Of a DNA stretch of 51,870 nt, positions 7,828 through 16,575 are shown in pieces (within the stretch, counting starts at the first letter, position 1; the number at the start of each line of letters is the position of its first letter). Source of the stretch: Bacteroidales bacterium (GTDB lineage Bacteria; Bacteroidota; Bacteroidia; Bacteroidales; Marinilabiliaceae); contig JAKSLH010000021.1 in assembly GCA_024401335.1 (NCBI GenBank), positions 1-51,870 on the forward strand, in the 5' to 3' direction. Under the pieces are notes generated by a model that had not been told where the DNA came from, made no database searches, and saw nothing but the letters and a program-made list of their open reading frames with translations. Both the position numbers and the translations under genes were made by a program.

Positions 7828-9744
7828 CTATTTCAAGAAGTCGTCGAAATACTGGAAGATCTTCTTGAAGAGATGAACGCGGTCGTGGCCGAGGACGTTA
7901 TGCTCGTGTTGTGGATAGACGGCATAGTCGATGAGTACGTCGTTCTTCACTGCGTTCTGGAGGAGACGGAGTGAGTTCTGCCATACTACAACAGGATCGA
8001 TGTCACCATGGATGACCATGAGACGTCCCTTGAGGTTGCCTGTCTGCTGGCTTATGTTGTTCATCTTGTAGCCCTCTGGATTCTCCTCTGGTGTGTCCAT
8101 ATAACGCTCGCCATACATGACCTCATAAAGGCTCCAGTCGCATACTGGGCCACCGGCAACGCCAGCCTTGAAGATGTCGTTGTGGTTGAGCATCATCGAG
8201 ATGGTCATGAAGCCTCCAAAGCTCCATCCGTGGATGCCTATTCGTTCACTGTCAACATAAGGGAGGCTCTTGAGATAGTTGATGCCTACCATCTGGTCCT
8301 CCATCTCGCACTTGCCGAGCTGACGGTGGATGGCATGTTCGTATGCGGCACCTCGTAGCTCTGTGCCACGGTTGTCCATGGTGAAGACGATATATCCGCG
8401 CTGGGCCAATGCTAACTTCCATGTAGATACACCATTGAGCCATCCTGCAGTAATCATCTGTGAGTGAGGTCCACCATAGAGGTACACTATGACTGGATAT
8501 TTCTTGCTGGCGTCGAAGTCGGATGGTAGCATGACCATACCTGTGAGGTCGAAGTTGCCGTCGGCGCTCTTGAGATCGACGGTCTTGATCTGAGGCATAT
8601 CGTACTCCTCGTATGGGTCACGTATCTCTTTGACGGTCTGTATGCATTTCCCGTTCTTGGTGCCGCGTATGGTAGAACGCATGGCGAAGGATACTGATGA
8701 ACAGTTGTCGAGGAAGACGGTAAGGTCGGGACTGAACTTGGCCGAGTGAACGCCATAGCCTTCAGAGAGTCGTGTGACTACACCCTTGAGGTTGACTTTA
8801 TATATGTCACGGCATAGGTAACTCTCGCGGTTGGCCTGGAAGTATATCTCCTTTGCCTTGGCGTTGTAGCAATAGAGCTCTGATACACACCACTGGCCGT
8901 CGGTGAGCTGCTTGCAAGAGCCGTTGTTGATGTCGTAGAGGTAGAGGTGCTTGAAGCCGTTGCGCTCGCTTATCCAGACAAACTGTGTGTTGCTGATGAA
9001 AAGCGCTGGAGTACATGGTTCAACCCATGCCTCGTTCTCTTCTTCAAAAAGGGTCTTGACGAGTGAACCGTCGGTTGCGTCGTATATGTTGAACCACATG
9101 TGGTTCTGTTCGCGGTTGATTTCGGCAACGGTGATATACTTGTCGTCGAGACTCCATGCTATATTGGTGAAATAACGGTTGACAGGTGAGGCTGTCTTGA
9201 GATATACTGTGCTGAGGTCTGCTGGTTTGAAGACGCCAATGCTTACCTCGTGGCTGGTCATGCCGGCCATAGGGTAGTGGATAGGTTCTACAGCGGCCTC
9301 TCGCGACGTGATGTTGACAATAGGGTATTGCTCAACCATCGATTCATCCATGCGGTAGAAGGCAAGTTTTTGACCGTTGTTCGACCAGAATGTGCCTTTC
9401 TCGATTCCAAATTCGTTGCGGTGAACTGACTCTCCATACACTATTCCGTCTTTGGTTTCGTCGTTGACTTTTAGTGTGTCGCCGTTGGCAATGACTAATA
9501 GGTTGCCTTTGCTGGTGAAGGCTTCGTAACTGGTGATGTTGGCTATGTCGTTGCTGGTATAGACAATGGAGTCTTTTATGAATTCATGTCCGTTGACAAA
9601 TGTGCCATAGGCCCCATAAGGGTAGTGGGCACGGAATTCTTTGCCGCCTGGAACGAGCATCTCGAGTGATGCCTCTTTCTTCTGGGCTGTCGAAGCCAAT
9701 GAAGTGAGCAGGGCAGCCGAGAGTAGCAATATGTTTGTTTTCAT
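7828..9744 (-). CDS. Dipeptidyl peptidase IV-like S9 family serine peptidase
   Basis: 638 residues with a signal peptide (MKTNILLLSAALLTSLASTAQ). It is predicted to release N-terminal dipeptides, often X-Pro or X-Ala, from peptides in the periplasm or at the cell surface. The N-terminal two thirds form a beta-propeller region with repeated aromatic strands (IAWSLDDKYITVAEINRE, FVWISERNGFKHLYLYD). The C-terminal alpha/beta hydrolase holds GWSFGG with Ser508, Asp583 in HGDIDPVV and His615 in the EHN motif, a complete triad in the DPP-IV order. Length is below the usual 700-730, the difference being in the propeller. DPP-IV proteins are common in amino-acid-fermenting Bacteroidales. The secreted protein gene follows 69 bases downstream. 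Confidence 0.9.
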   Translation of the reverse strand: MKTNILLLSAALLTSLASTAQKKEASLEMLVPGGKEFRAHYPYGAYGTFVNGHEFIKDSIVYTSNDIANITSYEAFTSKGNLLVIANGDTLKVNDETKDGIVYGESVHRNEFGIEKGTFWSNNGQKLAFYRMDESMVEQYPIVNITSREAAVEPIHYPMAGMTSHEVSIGVFKPADLSTVYLKTASPVNRYFTNIAWSLDDKYITVAEINREQNHMWFNIYDATDGSLVKTLFEEENEAWVEPCTPALFISNTQFVWISERNGFKHLYLYDINNGSCKQLTDGQWCVSELYCYNAKAKEIYFQANRESYLCRDIYKVNLKGVVTRLSEGYGVHSAKFSPDLTVFLDNCSSVSFAMRSTIRGTKNGKCIQTVKEIRDPYEEYDMPQIKTVDLKSADGNFDLTGMVMLPSDFDASKKYPVIVYLYGGPHSQMITAGWLNGVSTWKLALAQRGYIVFTMDNRGTELRGAAYEHAIHRQLGKCEMEDQMVGINYLKSLPYVDSERIGIHGWSFGGFMTISMMLNHNDIFKAGVAGGPVCDWSLYEVMYGERYMDTPEENPEGYKMNNISQQTGNLKGRLMVIHGDIDPVVVWQNSLRLLQNAVKNDVLIDYAVYPQHEHNVLGHDRVHLFKKIFQYFDDFLK

Positions 9745-9780
9745 ATTGGGTTGAATGTATGTTTTTTATGTATTAATATG

Positions 9781-9807
9781 CAAATATAATATGTTTTGGC
9801 AAATATA
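9781..9807 (-). promoter_or_regulatory. Two candidate -7 elements for the DPP-IV gene
   Basis: On the minus strand TATATTTG occurs twice, at 9781-9788 and 9800-9807, both matching TAnnTTTG and 37-56 bases before the start codon. Neither has a well-placed TTTG -33 box. Confidence 0.35.
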
Positions 9808-9843
9808 TACGGTTGTGTGATGGATGTCTGGTGTATAAAAACA

Positions 9844-9875
9844 ACAAAGGCTGTCCCATGAGGAACAGCCTTTGT
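9844..9875 (-). terminator. Terminator after pyk
   Basis: ACAAAGGCTGTCCC at 9844-9857 pairs with 9862-9875 (one G-T pair on the minus strand), followed on that strand by TGTTTTTATA. It lies 20 bases past the pyk stop. Confidence 0.88.
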
Positions 9876-9894
9876 GAATATGATGACTAAATGA

Positions 9895-11364
9895 TTAGTC
9901 GTTGAGCTTGTCGATCTTCTTGAGGAAGTTGTCAACAGTAACAATCTCAAGAGATGTTGTGCCGCTGCCAGTACCGAAGCTACCGCCGATGTAAGCGATA
10001 ACATCTGTCTTGTTGAGGTTGCCCTCAGAAATGAGGTTCTCGATCTTCTCACGGATTGTCTTTGACTTAGACTCGCCAAGGATCTCAGCGAATACACCGT
10101 AAGAGAGAGCAAGCTCGCGTGCTACGCGTGGCTCGTAAGCGAATGCGTAAACAGGAACTGGGCTACGGAATGCAGCGATGTAACGAGCTGTCTTGCCAGT
10201 GAAGCTATCAGTAAGGATAGCCTTGATAGGAAGCTCACGTGAAGCACCTACTGCTGTCTCTGCGAGGTATGCAGAAATCTCACCGTTAACGTGTGGTACA
10301 GGGATATCGTTGCGTGAGTCCTTAGCTGGCTCTACTTCGTTAGCGATGTTTGTCATTGTCTGAACGCACTCTACTGGATACTTACCGTATGTAGTCTCGC
10401 CTGAGAGCATGATTGCATCTGTACGATAGTAGATTGCGTTTGCGATATCTGTAACCTCTGCACGTGTAGGACGTGGGTTCTTGATCATTGTGTGGAGCAT
10501 CTGAGTTGCTACGATAACTGGACGCTTTGCCTCAACACACTTACGGATAAGCTGACGCTGGATCAATGGAATACGCTCGCAAGGAACTTCGATACCGAGG
10601 TCACCACGTGCTACCATTACACCATATACACACTCGAGGATCTCGTCGATGTTGTTAACACCTTCCTGGTTCTCGATCTTAGCGATGATCTTGATAGGGC
10701 TGTTGTGCTCGTCGAGGATGTCCTGAATCTCCTTAACGTCAGCCTTAGAACGTACAAATGAGTGAGCGATGAAGTCGATCTTGTTGTCAATAGCCCAAAG
10801 AACGAAGCTCTTGTCCTTCTCAGTAAGTGAAGGAAGCTTTGTTACAACGCCAGGAACATTAACTGACTTACGGCCTGCACGGTGTACGTCGTTACCCTTG
10901 CCATCACCGATAAGAGTGTCGATGCTACCGTTGTTCTCGATAGTACATACGAGGTGGTCTGCGTTCTTCTCTGTAACACGGAGAGAGATGTCGCCGTCGT
11001 CGATCAATATCTGGTTACCTACATTAAGGTCGTTAACGAAACCTTCATAGTCAACATAGAGAAGTTCAGCTGTAGAGTTGCCCTTCTTGTCGCCCTTAAC
11101 CTTGATAGTCTTGCCTGCCTCGAACTTGATAGGAGCCTCGCCAAAGCATGTACGGATCTCTGGACCCTTTGTGTCAACGAGGATTGCGATCTTATCAGAT
11201 ACCTTGCGAGTGTTCTCGGCAATAGCATTGATACTGTCTGTTGTCATGTGAGCGGTGTTGCAACGTACTACGTTCATACCTGCTTCGTGAAGCTTGCTGA
11301 GGAAATCCACTTCGCAGCGGATGTCCGAGATAGTCGTTACGATCTTAGTAAGTTTCTTTCTCAT
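9895..11364 (-). CDS. pyk: Pyruvate kinase
   Basis: 489 residues. Transfers phosphate from phosphoenolpyruvate to ADP in the last step of glycolysis. The N-terminus reads KIVTTISDIRCEVDFLSKLHEAGMNVVRCNTAH, matching the family's substrate and potassium region. It is followed by the B domain, then KIIAKIENQEGV with the catalytic lysine, MVARGDLGIEVP, the RAEVTDIANAI helix and a C-terminal regulatory domain with SGTTSLEIVTV. Length is normal. Codon bias is strong, as for an abundant enzyme. It follows aroQ after 27 bases and is probably co-transcribed with it; a strong terminator lies just downstream. Confidence 0.97.
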   Translation of the reverse strand: MRKKLTKIVTTISDIRCEVDFLSKLHEAGMNVVRCNTAHMTTDSINAIAENTRKVSDKIAILVDTKGPEIRTCFGEAPIKFEAGKTIKVKGDKKGNSTAELLYVDYEGFVNDLNVGNQILIDDGDISLRVTEKNADHLVCTIENNGSIDTLIGDGKGNDVHRAGRKSVNVPGVVTKLPSLTEKDKSFVLWAIDNKIDFIAHSFVRSKADVKEIQDILDEHNSPIKIIAKIENQEGVNNIDEILECVYGVMVARGDLGIEVPCERIPLIQRQLIRKCVEAKRPVIVATQMLHTMIKNPRPTRAEVTDIANAIYYRTDAIMLSGETTYGKYPVECVQTMTNIANEVEPAKDSRNDIPVPHVNGEISAYLAETAVGASRELPIKAILTDSFTGKTARYIAAFRSPVPVYAFAYEPRVARELALSYGVFAEILGESKSKTIREKIENLISEGNLNKTDVIAYIGGSFGTGSGTTSLEIVTVDNFLKKIDKLND

Positions 11365-11391
11365 TGTTTTAAATGTATAAATATTTTATGT

Positions 11392-11823
11392 TTATTTCTG
11401 TTTGTTCATATCGATGAGCGCCTCAACACCTAGACGATAGGAGTCGAGGCCGAATCCACATATCACACCTACGCACACAGGTGAAAGGAATGAATGATGA
11501 CGAAACTCTTCGCGTTTGTGGACATTGCTGATGTGTACCTCTATGACTGGAGTCTTGACTGCTGAGATGGCATCGGCAATAGCAAGTGAGGTGTGAGTGT
11601 AGGCGCCGGCGTTCAGAACGATGCCGTCAATAGAAAAGCCTACTTCATGGATTTTGTCGATTATTGATCCTTCGTGGTTCGACTGGAAATAGTCTATCTC
11701 CACCTGTGGAAACTTAGACTTGAGTTCTGTAAGATAATCCTCGAAGCCGCGCGATCCGTAGATTCCAGGCTCTCGAACGCCTAGAAGGTTGAGGTTTGGA
11801 CCGTTGATAACAAGTATCTTCAT
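11392..11823 (-). CDS. aroQ: Type II 3-dehydroquinate dehydratase
   Basis: 143 residues, the standard size for the dodecameric type II enzyme. Converts 3-dehydroquinate to 3-dehydroshikimate in the shikimate pathway in the cytoplasm. The signature NGPNLNLLGVREPGIYG with the catalytic tyrosine is at the N-terminus. It is followed by SNHEGSIIDKIHE, LNAGAYTHTSLAIADAI and VEVHISNVHKREEFRHHS, which bind substrate and supply the catalytic histidine. The gene is divergent from the Xer recombinase gene and lies 27 bases upstream of pyk. The start is clear: no upstream in-frame ATG fits. Confidence 0.97.
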   Translation of the reverse strand: MKILVINGPNLNLLGVREPGIYGSRGFEDYLTELKSKFPQVEIDYFQSNHEGSIIDKIHEVGFSIDGIVLNAGAYTHTSLAIADAISAVKTPVIEVHISNVHKREEFRHHSFLSPVCVGVICGFGLDSYRLGVEALIDMNKQK

Positions 11824-11962
11824 ACAAAATCCTATTAATGAAACGCGTATCTGTTTTAGAGACCACGAAATTACAATGTCTATTCGAAAAAAAAAAGCCT
11901 CTAAAATGCTTTTTGGGTTTAGTTAATTTTTTTTAAACAATCACGAGTTGTTCTTCTTTTAA

Positions 11963-11993
11963 ATTGTCCTAAAATAAAAGTGTATTATATTTG
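11963..11993 (+). promoter_or_regulatory. Promoter of the Xer recombinase gene
   Basis: ATTG at 11963-11966, a 19-base spacer and TATATTTG at 11986-11993 fit the Bacteroidetes promoter with one mismatch in the -33 box. The leader to the ATG at 12074 is about 75 bases and A/T-rich. Confidence 0.65.
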
Positions 11994-12073
11994 CTGAAAG
12001 ATCTATGAGAACTCTTTGTTTGCTTGAGAGTGCTAGATAATTTATTGAACTCAAAGATATTAAAAGTAAAAAG

Positions 12074-12976
12074 ATGATTTGGGAACAGGAAGTTGAAGGT
12101 TTTGAGGAGTATCTGAAACTACAAAGAGGTTTGTCAGATAATTCCGTCAAGGCTTATGTAAATGACCTTAACAAATTCGTGACTTTTCTAGGCGGGGCCA
12201 ATGGCGATGCTTGTGCTCCGGAAGATGTTGTGCTGAAACAGTTGAGAGATTTTGTTGAGAATTTGGCGGTGACAGGTGTGGGTGCCAGAACTCAGGCCCG
12301 CATAATAAGTGGTGTGAAGTCTTTCTTCAAATATCTCATGATTGAGGAGAAGATTGAGAAGGATCCTACTGCTCTCTTAGAGGCTCCAAAGATTGGTCGT
12401 AAGTTGCCTGACGTGTTGTCGATAGAGGAGGTTACGGCTGTTCTTGAGCAGATTGACTTGTCGAAGCCCGACGGCCGACGCAACAAGGCGATAATAGAGA
12501 CTTTGTATAGCTGCGGTATGCGTGTGTCTGAGGTTGTCGATCTGAAGCTCTCTAACCTGTTCTTCGAGTCTGGTTACGTGAAGATTGAGGGTAAGGGTAG
12601 CAAGGAGAGACTGGTGCCAATAAGCAAGAGGGCTATTGCGGAGATTAACCTCTATCTGGCTGAGTTCAGACAGAAGCTGAACGTTGTGAAGGGATCGGAA
12701 GATATCGTGTTCCTTAACAGGTCAGGTAGGAAATTGTCGCGTGTGATGATTTTTACTATTATAAAGAAGCTCGTTGCAGCTGCTGGTATAACGAAGAATG
12801 TGAGTCCTCATACATTCCGTCATTCTTTTGCTACTCATCTGCTCAACGGCGGCGCTAACCTGAGGTCGGTGCAGGAGATGCTCGGACACGAGTCGATTGT
12901 GACGACTGAGATATATACTCACGTCAACACGGAACACCTCAAGGCGGCTATCGCTAAGCATCCTGGCTTGAAATGA
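12074..12976 (+). CDS. xerD: Xer-type site-specific tyrosine recombinase (XerD-like)
   Basis: 300 residues. Predicted to resolve chromosome dimers at dif together with a partner Xer protein. The N-terminal SAM-like DNA-binding domain contains the typical FEEYLKLQRGLSDNSVKAYVNDL. The catalytic domain has Arg150 in SCGMRVSEV, the lysine turn IEGKGSKERLVP, HTFRHSFATHLL, LGHESIVTTEIYTHV and nucleophile Tyr281. Length and motif spacing match XerC/XerD rather than phage or transposon integrases, and no mobile-element genes surround it. The thioredoxin gene follows after 18 bases. XerD is favoured over XerC by overall resemblance, but this is not certain. Confidence 0.88.
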   Translation: MIWEQEVEGFEEYLKLQRGLSDNSVKAYVNDLNKFVTFLGGANGDACAPEDVVLKQLRDFVENLAVTGVGARTQARIISGVKSFFKYLMIEEKIEKDPTALLEAPKIGRKLPDVLSIEEVTAVLEQIDLSKPDGRRNKAIIETLYSCGMRVSEVVDLKLSNLFFESGYVKIEGKGSKERLVPISKRAIAEINLYLAEFRQKLNVVKGSEDIVFLNRSGRKLSRVMIFTIIKKLVAAAGITKNVSPHTFRHSFATHLLNGGANLRSVQEMLGHESIVTTEIYTHVNTEHLKAAIAKHPGLK

Positions 12977-12994
12977 TATTATAAATAATAGTAT

Positions 12995-13480
12995 ATGAAA
13001 AGATTAGTTGTATTACTACTGGGTGTTGTCTCTTGTCTGAGCATTAAGGCACAGACTACACAGAATGCGGCTGAACATAAGACGCGTTATCTGAGCACAT
13101 CTGAATTTAAGGAGTCGGTCTTTGACTATACTGCCAGTAAAGAGTGGAAGTTCAAGGGCATACGTCCATGTGTGATTGACTTCTACGCTACATGGTGTGG
13201 ACCATGCAAGATGGTTGCGCCTATCCTCGAATCCTTGGCTGCCGACTATGACGGCAAGATAGATATATATAAGGTAGATGTAGATAAGGAGAAGGAGCTT
13301 GCTGCCGTGTTCGGCGTGAGAAGCATTCCTACCATGCTATGGGTGCCTATGGATGAACAGCCAAGTCTGACACAGGGTGCTATGCAGAAGGAGGCTCTTA
13401 CTGAGCTTATCGACGTGTTGCTACTCGGTCAGAAGCCTAAGAACCTCAAGATGTGGCAAAGTGAGGAAACTGCTGAATAG
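12995..13480 (+). CDS. Exported thioredoxin-family protein
   Basis: 161 residues with a hydrophobic N-terminus (MKRLVVLLLGVVSCLSIKAQ). The end of this segment fits signal peptidase I cleavage after KAQ, but VVSC also resembles a lipobox, so membrane anchoring is possible. The rest is one thioredoxin domain with FYATWCGPCKMVAP carrying the CxxC redox pair and SIPTML with the cis-proline. It probably reduces or shuffles disulfides in the periplasm. It lies 18 bases after the Xer recombinase and is probably in the same transcript. It converges with the helicase gene with only nine bases between stop codons and no visible terminator. Confidence 0.88.
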   Translation: MKRLVVLLLGVVSCLSIKAQTTQNAAEHKTRYLSTSEFKESVFDYTASKEWKFKGIRPCVIDFYATWCGPCKMVAPILESLAADYDGKIDIYKVDVDKEKELAAVFGVRSIPTMLWVPMDEQPSLTQGAMQKEALTELIDVLLLGQKPKNLKMWQSEETAE

Positions 13481-13489
13481 TCGCTGTTC

Positions 13490-14917
13490 CTATTCGAAGA
13501 ATTTATCAGAGAAGTTGACTAGATAGAGCTTGGTGGTGGCACGCGTGAAGGCTGTGTAGAGCCACTTGTGGAAATCAACGTCGAGCATCTCTTCTGTTAT
13601 AAAGCCCAGGTCGACAAAGACTACGTCCCATTGTCCGCCCTGGGCTTTGTGGCATGTTACGGCGTAGGCGTATTTGACGCGTAGTGCGTTATACCATGGG
13701 TCGTTTTTCATTGTCTCATAGAGCTTGCGCTGACTACCTAGTTCGCCATAGTCTGCTGCTATGGTCTCATAGAGCGCCTGCTCCTGTTCGTGGTTGAGGT
13801 TGGCCGTTTCTGATGCCAGGAAGTCGAGCATGATGGTGGCATCGACATCTATGTCGTTGTGTTCCTTGAAACGCAAGGTGACTTCGGCAAAGCGCAGGCC
13901 GAACATCTCGGTTTGTCGTCGTATCCTCTTGACCTCGGCGGTATCGCCATTGGCGATGAAGTCTTTGTTCTTGTCACCCAGCCACTTGTAGTTGTTCTTG
14001 CTTATGATGAGCGTGTCGCCGCTTTCTAGCTCGCTCTCGCGATAGAGCACCATATTGCGTATGCCCATGTTGAACTGTAGGGCGCGTTTGTTGCTGCGTG
14101 TTATGACGAGTACGCTATCTGTTCCATATTTGTCGATGGCCGACGTGAGACACTCGATGAGGTCCTCTCCGCTTACGCGCTCTACATCGGCTTTGTGTTG
14201 GGCCGTTAGACGCGGATAACCGACAAAGCCGGGGTCGGTCTCGATGATCTCTCGTATGGCACTGGCATTGTCGAGGATAAGGCTGTCTTCATCTTGTCTG
14301 ACAATTTCTGTGAGCCATGATGTGGTTACGTCAAGTCCCATCGACTCCATGAAGTCGGGGTCGAGAGCGGGTGCGTCAGGACATCCTATTGGAGGAAGCT
14401 GTGCCGGGTCGCCAATGACTACTAGGCGGCATCCTTCGCGACTGAAGACGTATGAGACGAGGTCGGTTAGCAGACGTCCGGAACCGAAGCCGAAGTCGCC
14501 TGTTTCACTGTCGGATATCATGGATGCCTCATCGACAATGAAGATGGTGCCTTTGTGGCGGTTGAAGTTGAGCTCGAAGCCGGAGTTGAATTCACCGGCT
14601 GTCTCCTGCCTGTATATGGTCTTGTGTATCGTGTGAGCAGGACGTCCGCTTATGTTGGAGAGCACTTTGGCCGCTCTGCCTGTAGGCGCCATGAGGACGA
14701 TGTTGTATTTCATGTCGGATGCTACATCACAAAAGGCCTTCATGAGCGACGTCTTGCCGGTTCCGGCATAGCCGTTGATGATGAGCGTAGGACGGGGTAG
14801 TGGTGAGACGAGTAGGTCGCTAAAAAGGTCTATGGCATAGTCTTGCGAAGGTGTTGGATTGAATTGCATGGCCGCTCGTATATTGTTGGCGATGCTTGTA
14901 CTTGTAATGATTGACAT
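13490..14917 (-). CDS. RecD/Dda-like superfamily 1 DNA helicase
   Basis: 475 residues. Predicted ATP-driven single-stranded DNA translocase or helicase in the cytoplasm. Walker A NGYAGTGKTSL lies near residue 50. It is followed by MAPTGRAAKVLSN, IFIVDEASMISD (Walker B), VVIGDPAQLPPIG and LTEIVRQDEDS. The C-terminal UvrD_C_2-like part has VTCHKAQGGQWDVVFVDL and LYTAFTRATTKLYLVNF. The size matches stand-alone RecD2-core/Dda-type enzymes, without the RecD2 N-terminal extension. No recB or recC lies nearby, so it is not a RecBCD subunit. The exact role, perhaps in repair or replication fork processing, is inferred. Confidence 0.88.
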   Translation of the reverse strand: MSIITSTSIANNIRAAMQFNPTPSQDYAIDLFSDLLVSPLPRPTLIINGYAGTGKTSLMKAFCDVASDMKYNIVLMAPTGRAAKVLSNISGRPAHTIHKTIYRQETAGEFNSGFELNFNRHKGTIFIVDEASMISDSETGDFGFGSGRLLTDLVSYVFSREGCRLVVIGDPAQLPPIGCPDAPALDPDFMESMGLDVTTSWLTEIVRQDEDSLILDNASAIREIIETDPGFVGYPRLTAQHKADVERVSGEDLIECLTSAIDKYGTDSVLVITRSNKRALQFNMGIRNMVLYRESELESGDTLIISKNNYKWLGDKNKDFIANGDTAEVKRIRRQTEMFGLRFAEVTLRFKEHNDIDVDATIMLDFLASETANLNHEQEQALYETIAADYGELGSQRKLYETMKNDPWYNALRVKYAYAVTCHKAQGGQWDVVFVDLGFITEEMLDVDFHKWLYTAFTRATTKLYLVNFSDKFFE

Positions 14918-14989
14918 TATTTTTTAATTCTTTTCAACACAAATCGCAATAAAAATAGCGATGATGTATTAAGACGTTTATTTTTTTTA

Positions 14990-14997
14990 TAAATTTG
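14990..14997 (+). promoter_or_regulatory. -7 element for the 15082 gene cluster
   Basis: TAAATTTG matches TAnnTTTG and starts an A/T-rich leader of about 80 bases. No clear -33 box is seen. Confidence 0.5.
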
Positions 14998-15008
14998 TCG
15001 CACAAAAT

Positions 15009-15038
15009 CACATTAGAACATACAGCTAATGTGTTTTT
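15009..15038 (+). promoter_or_regulatory. Terminator-like hairpin in the leader of the 15082 gene
   Basis: CACATTAG at 15009-15016 pairs perfectly with CTAATGTG at 15026-15033 and is followed by TTTTTG. It lies after the -7 box and before the ATG at 15082, so it could act as a transcription attenuator. Confidence 0.45.
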
Positions 15039-15081
15039 GTTTGCAAATATAGAATTAAAAGTAAAAATTAAAGCAATAAAA

Positions 15082-15711
15082 ATGAAAACAGCACTCCAAA
15101 TCATTTTCGTATTCGTGATTCTTGGTCTCGGATACCTCATTTATGATAGCATTAACCAGCCTATCGAGTTCCAGGACCAGCAGGCAAAGCGTCAGACAGC
15201 AGTAGTGAATCGTTTGAAGATGATCCGCGAGGCTCAGGTTGCTTACAAGAGCATCTATGAGAAGTACACTGGTAGCTTCGATACTCTTATCGACTTCGTT
15301 AAGACTGGTAACTTCAAGATTACTAAGAATGAAGGTAGCCTTACAGACTCAATGCTCAACGCAGGTATGACTGAAAAGGAGGCTCTTAAGCTTGGCATTA
15401 TCAAGCGTGATACTGTACTCGTTTCTGTAAAGGACTCGCTTTGTGGTGAACTCGATCCAGACTCGCTTCGTTTCGTGCCATTCTCACCTGACAAGGCTCA
15501 GTTTGAGATCGCTGCAACTGCTCTTACTTCTAGCTCAGGACTCGTTATTCCTGTATTCGAGGCTAGCGTAACAAATAAGGTATATTTGAAGGGTCTCGAC
15601 AACCAGGAGCGTATCAACCTTGACGATATGGCTAAGAAGCTTGGCCGTTTCCCTGGTTTGAAGGTAGGTTCTGTTGAAGAGGCTAACAACAACGCAGGTA
15701 ACTGGGAGTAA
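15082..15711 (+). CDS. Membrane-anchored Bacteroidetes protein of unknown function
   Basis: 209 residues when started at 15082. The upstream frame to 14995 crosses the hairpin leader and is unlikely. An N-terminal hydrophobic helix (ALQIIFVFVILGLGYLIYDSI) is followed by a helix rich in K, R and Q (RQTAVVNRLKMIREAQVAYKS). The rest is soluble, with TGSFDTLIDFVKTGNF and KDSLCGELDPDSLRFVPFS. The layout of one membrane helix followed by a long helix recalls type IV pilin-like or pseudopilin proteins, but no prepilin peptidase site is evident. The protein probably faces the periplasm. Strong codon bias suggests abundant expression. DUF3822 and rsmD follow immediately. I do not recognise a named family. 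Confidence 0.8.
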   Translation: MKTALQIIFVFVILGLGYLIYDSINQPIEFQDQQAKRQTAVVNRLKMIREAQVAYKSIYEKYTGSFDTLIDFVKTGNFKITKNEGSLTDSMLNAGMTEKEALKLGIIKRDTVLVSVKDSLCGELDPDSLRFVPFSPDKAQFEIAATALTSSSGLVIPVFEASVTNKVYLKGLDNQERINLDDMAKKLGRFPGLKVGSVEEANNNAGNWE

Positions 15712-15726
15712 CAGTTATTGCAAGAT

Positions 15727-16575
15727 ATGAAGGAAACTTCTGTTATAGTTAGCAACTCATACAAAAAGCATCTTTCTACATCTTATTATATGTCCATCCG
15801 GCTTAGTCTGGATGGACTTTCTTTTTGTGTCTTTGACCCGGTTAACAATTCGTTTGTTGCTATGGGCGATTTTGACATAGAGGATGAAGACGAGAGCTTC
15901 TCGAAACATGAGGAGTTGCTCCTTAAGACTGATATTTTCAAGGACCAGTTTAAGAAGACTACCGTCAGCATTGAGAGCCGCTCGTTTTCTGTTGTTCCTA
16001 AGGGCTTGTATGATGCCAGCAAGGCGCAGGATGTCTTGGGCTTTATAGGGGGCAAGGTGACAAAGGATGACAAGGTGCTGGCCGATGAGGTGGAGATGGC
16101 TGGCGCAGTTGTGGTGTATGCTGTGTCTAATTTCTTGTATTACTTTCTCCATACCCAGTTTGCCAACCTTCAGATTGTCCACGCCATGACGCCTGTTATG
16201 AACGCTGCTTTGCTTAAGCGTGATGAGGACAAGAAGAAGGCTGTCGTTCATGCCGTGTTTGGCTGTGATGGCGTTTCGGTGGTTGTTGTTGAACAGAATG
16301 TCTTGAAGCTGTGCAACAAGTTTAAGTATAAGGCTGCTAGCGACCTTGTGTATATAATCACCTATATGCTTAATCAGCTTGGAATGAATAACGAAGAGAC
16401 TAAGATAATGGTGAGTGGCAGACTGGAGAGGAATGATGATAGGACACAGTTGCTTAAGCGATTCGCTCATAATGTGTCGTATGCTAAGTTGCCTCGTTAT
16501 TTTGCCTATGACATAAATGTGAAGCAGCCTGAGCATAAATATGTTGACTTATTTAATATGTCGTTATGCGTGTAG
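15727..16575 (+). CDS. DUF3822 family protein
   Basis: 282 residues starting MKETSVIVSNSYKK. I use the ATG at 15727; 15718 would be a TTG just six bases after the previous stop. The LSIRLSLDGLSFCVFD-type N-terminus, central MAGAVVVYAVSNFLYYFLHTQF and the GRLERNDDRTQLLKRF region match the DUF3822 family, which in Bacteroidetes sits directly upstream of rsmD, as here. The fold may be actin-like/ASKHA, but I infer that only weakly. It overlaps rsmD by ten bases, so translation is probably coupled. No biochemical function is known to me. Confidence 0.8.
   Translation: MKETSVIVSNSYKKHLSTSYYMSIRLSLDGLSFCVFDPVNNSFVAMGDFDIEDEDESFSKHEELLLKTDIFKDQFKKTTVSIESRSFSVVPKGLYDASKAQDVLGFIGGKVTKDDKVLADEVEMAGAVVVYAVSNFLYYFLHTQFANLQIVHAMTPVMNAALLKRDEDKKKAVVHAVFGCDGVSVVVVEQNVLKLCNKFKYKAASDLVYIITYMLNQLGMNNEETKIMVSGRLERNDDRTQLLKRFAHNVSYAKLPRYFAYDINVKQPEHKYVDLFNMSLCV

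Noticed and set aside
12074-12976. Mobile-element integrase
   Set aside because: Length, motifs and setting match housekeeping Xer recombinases; no attachment sites, phage genes or tRNA junction nearby.
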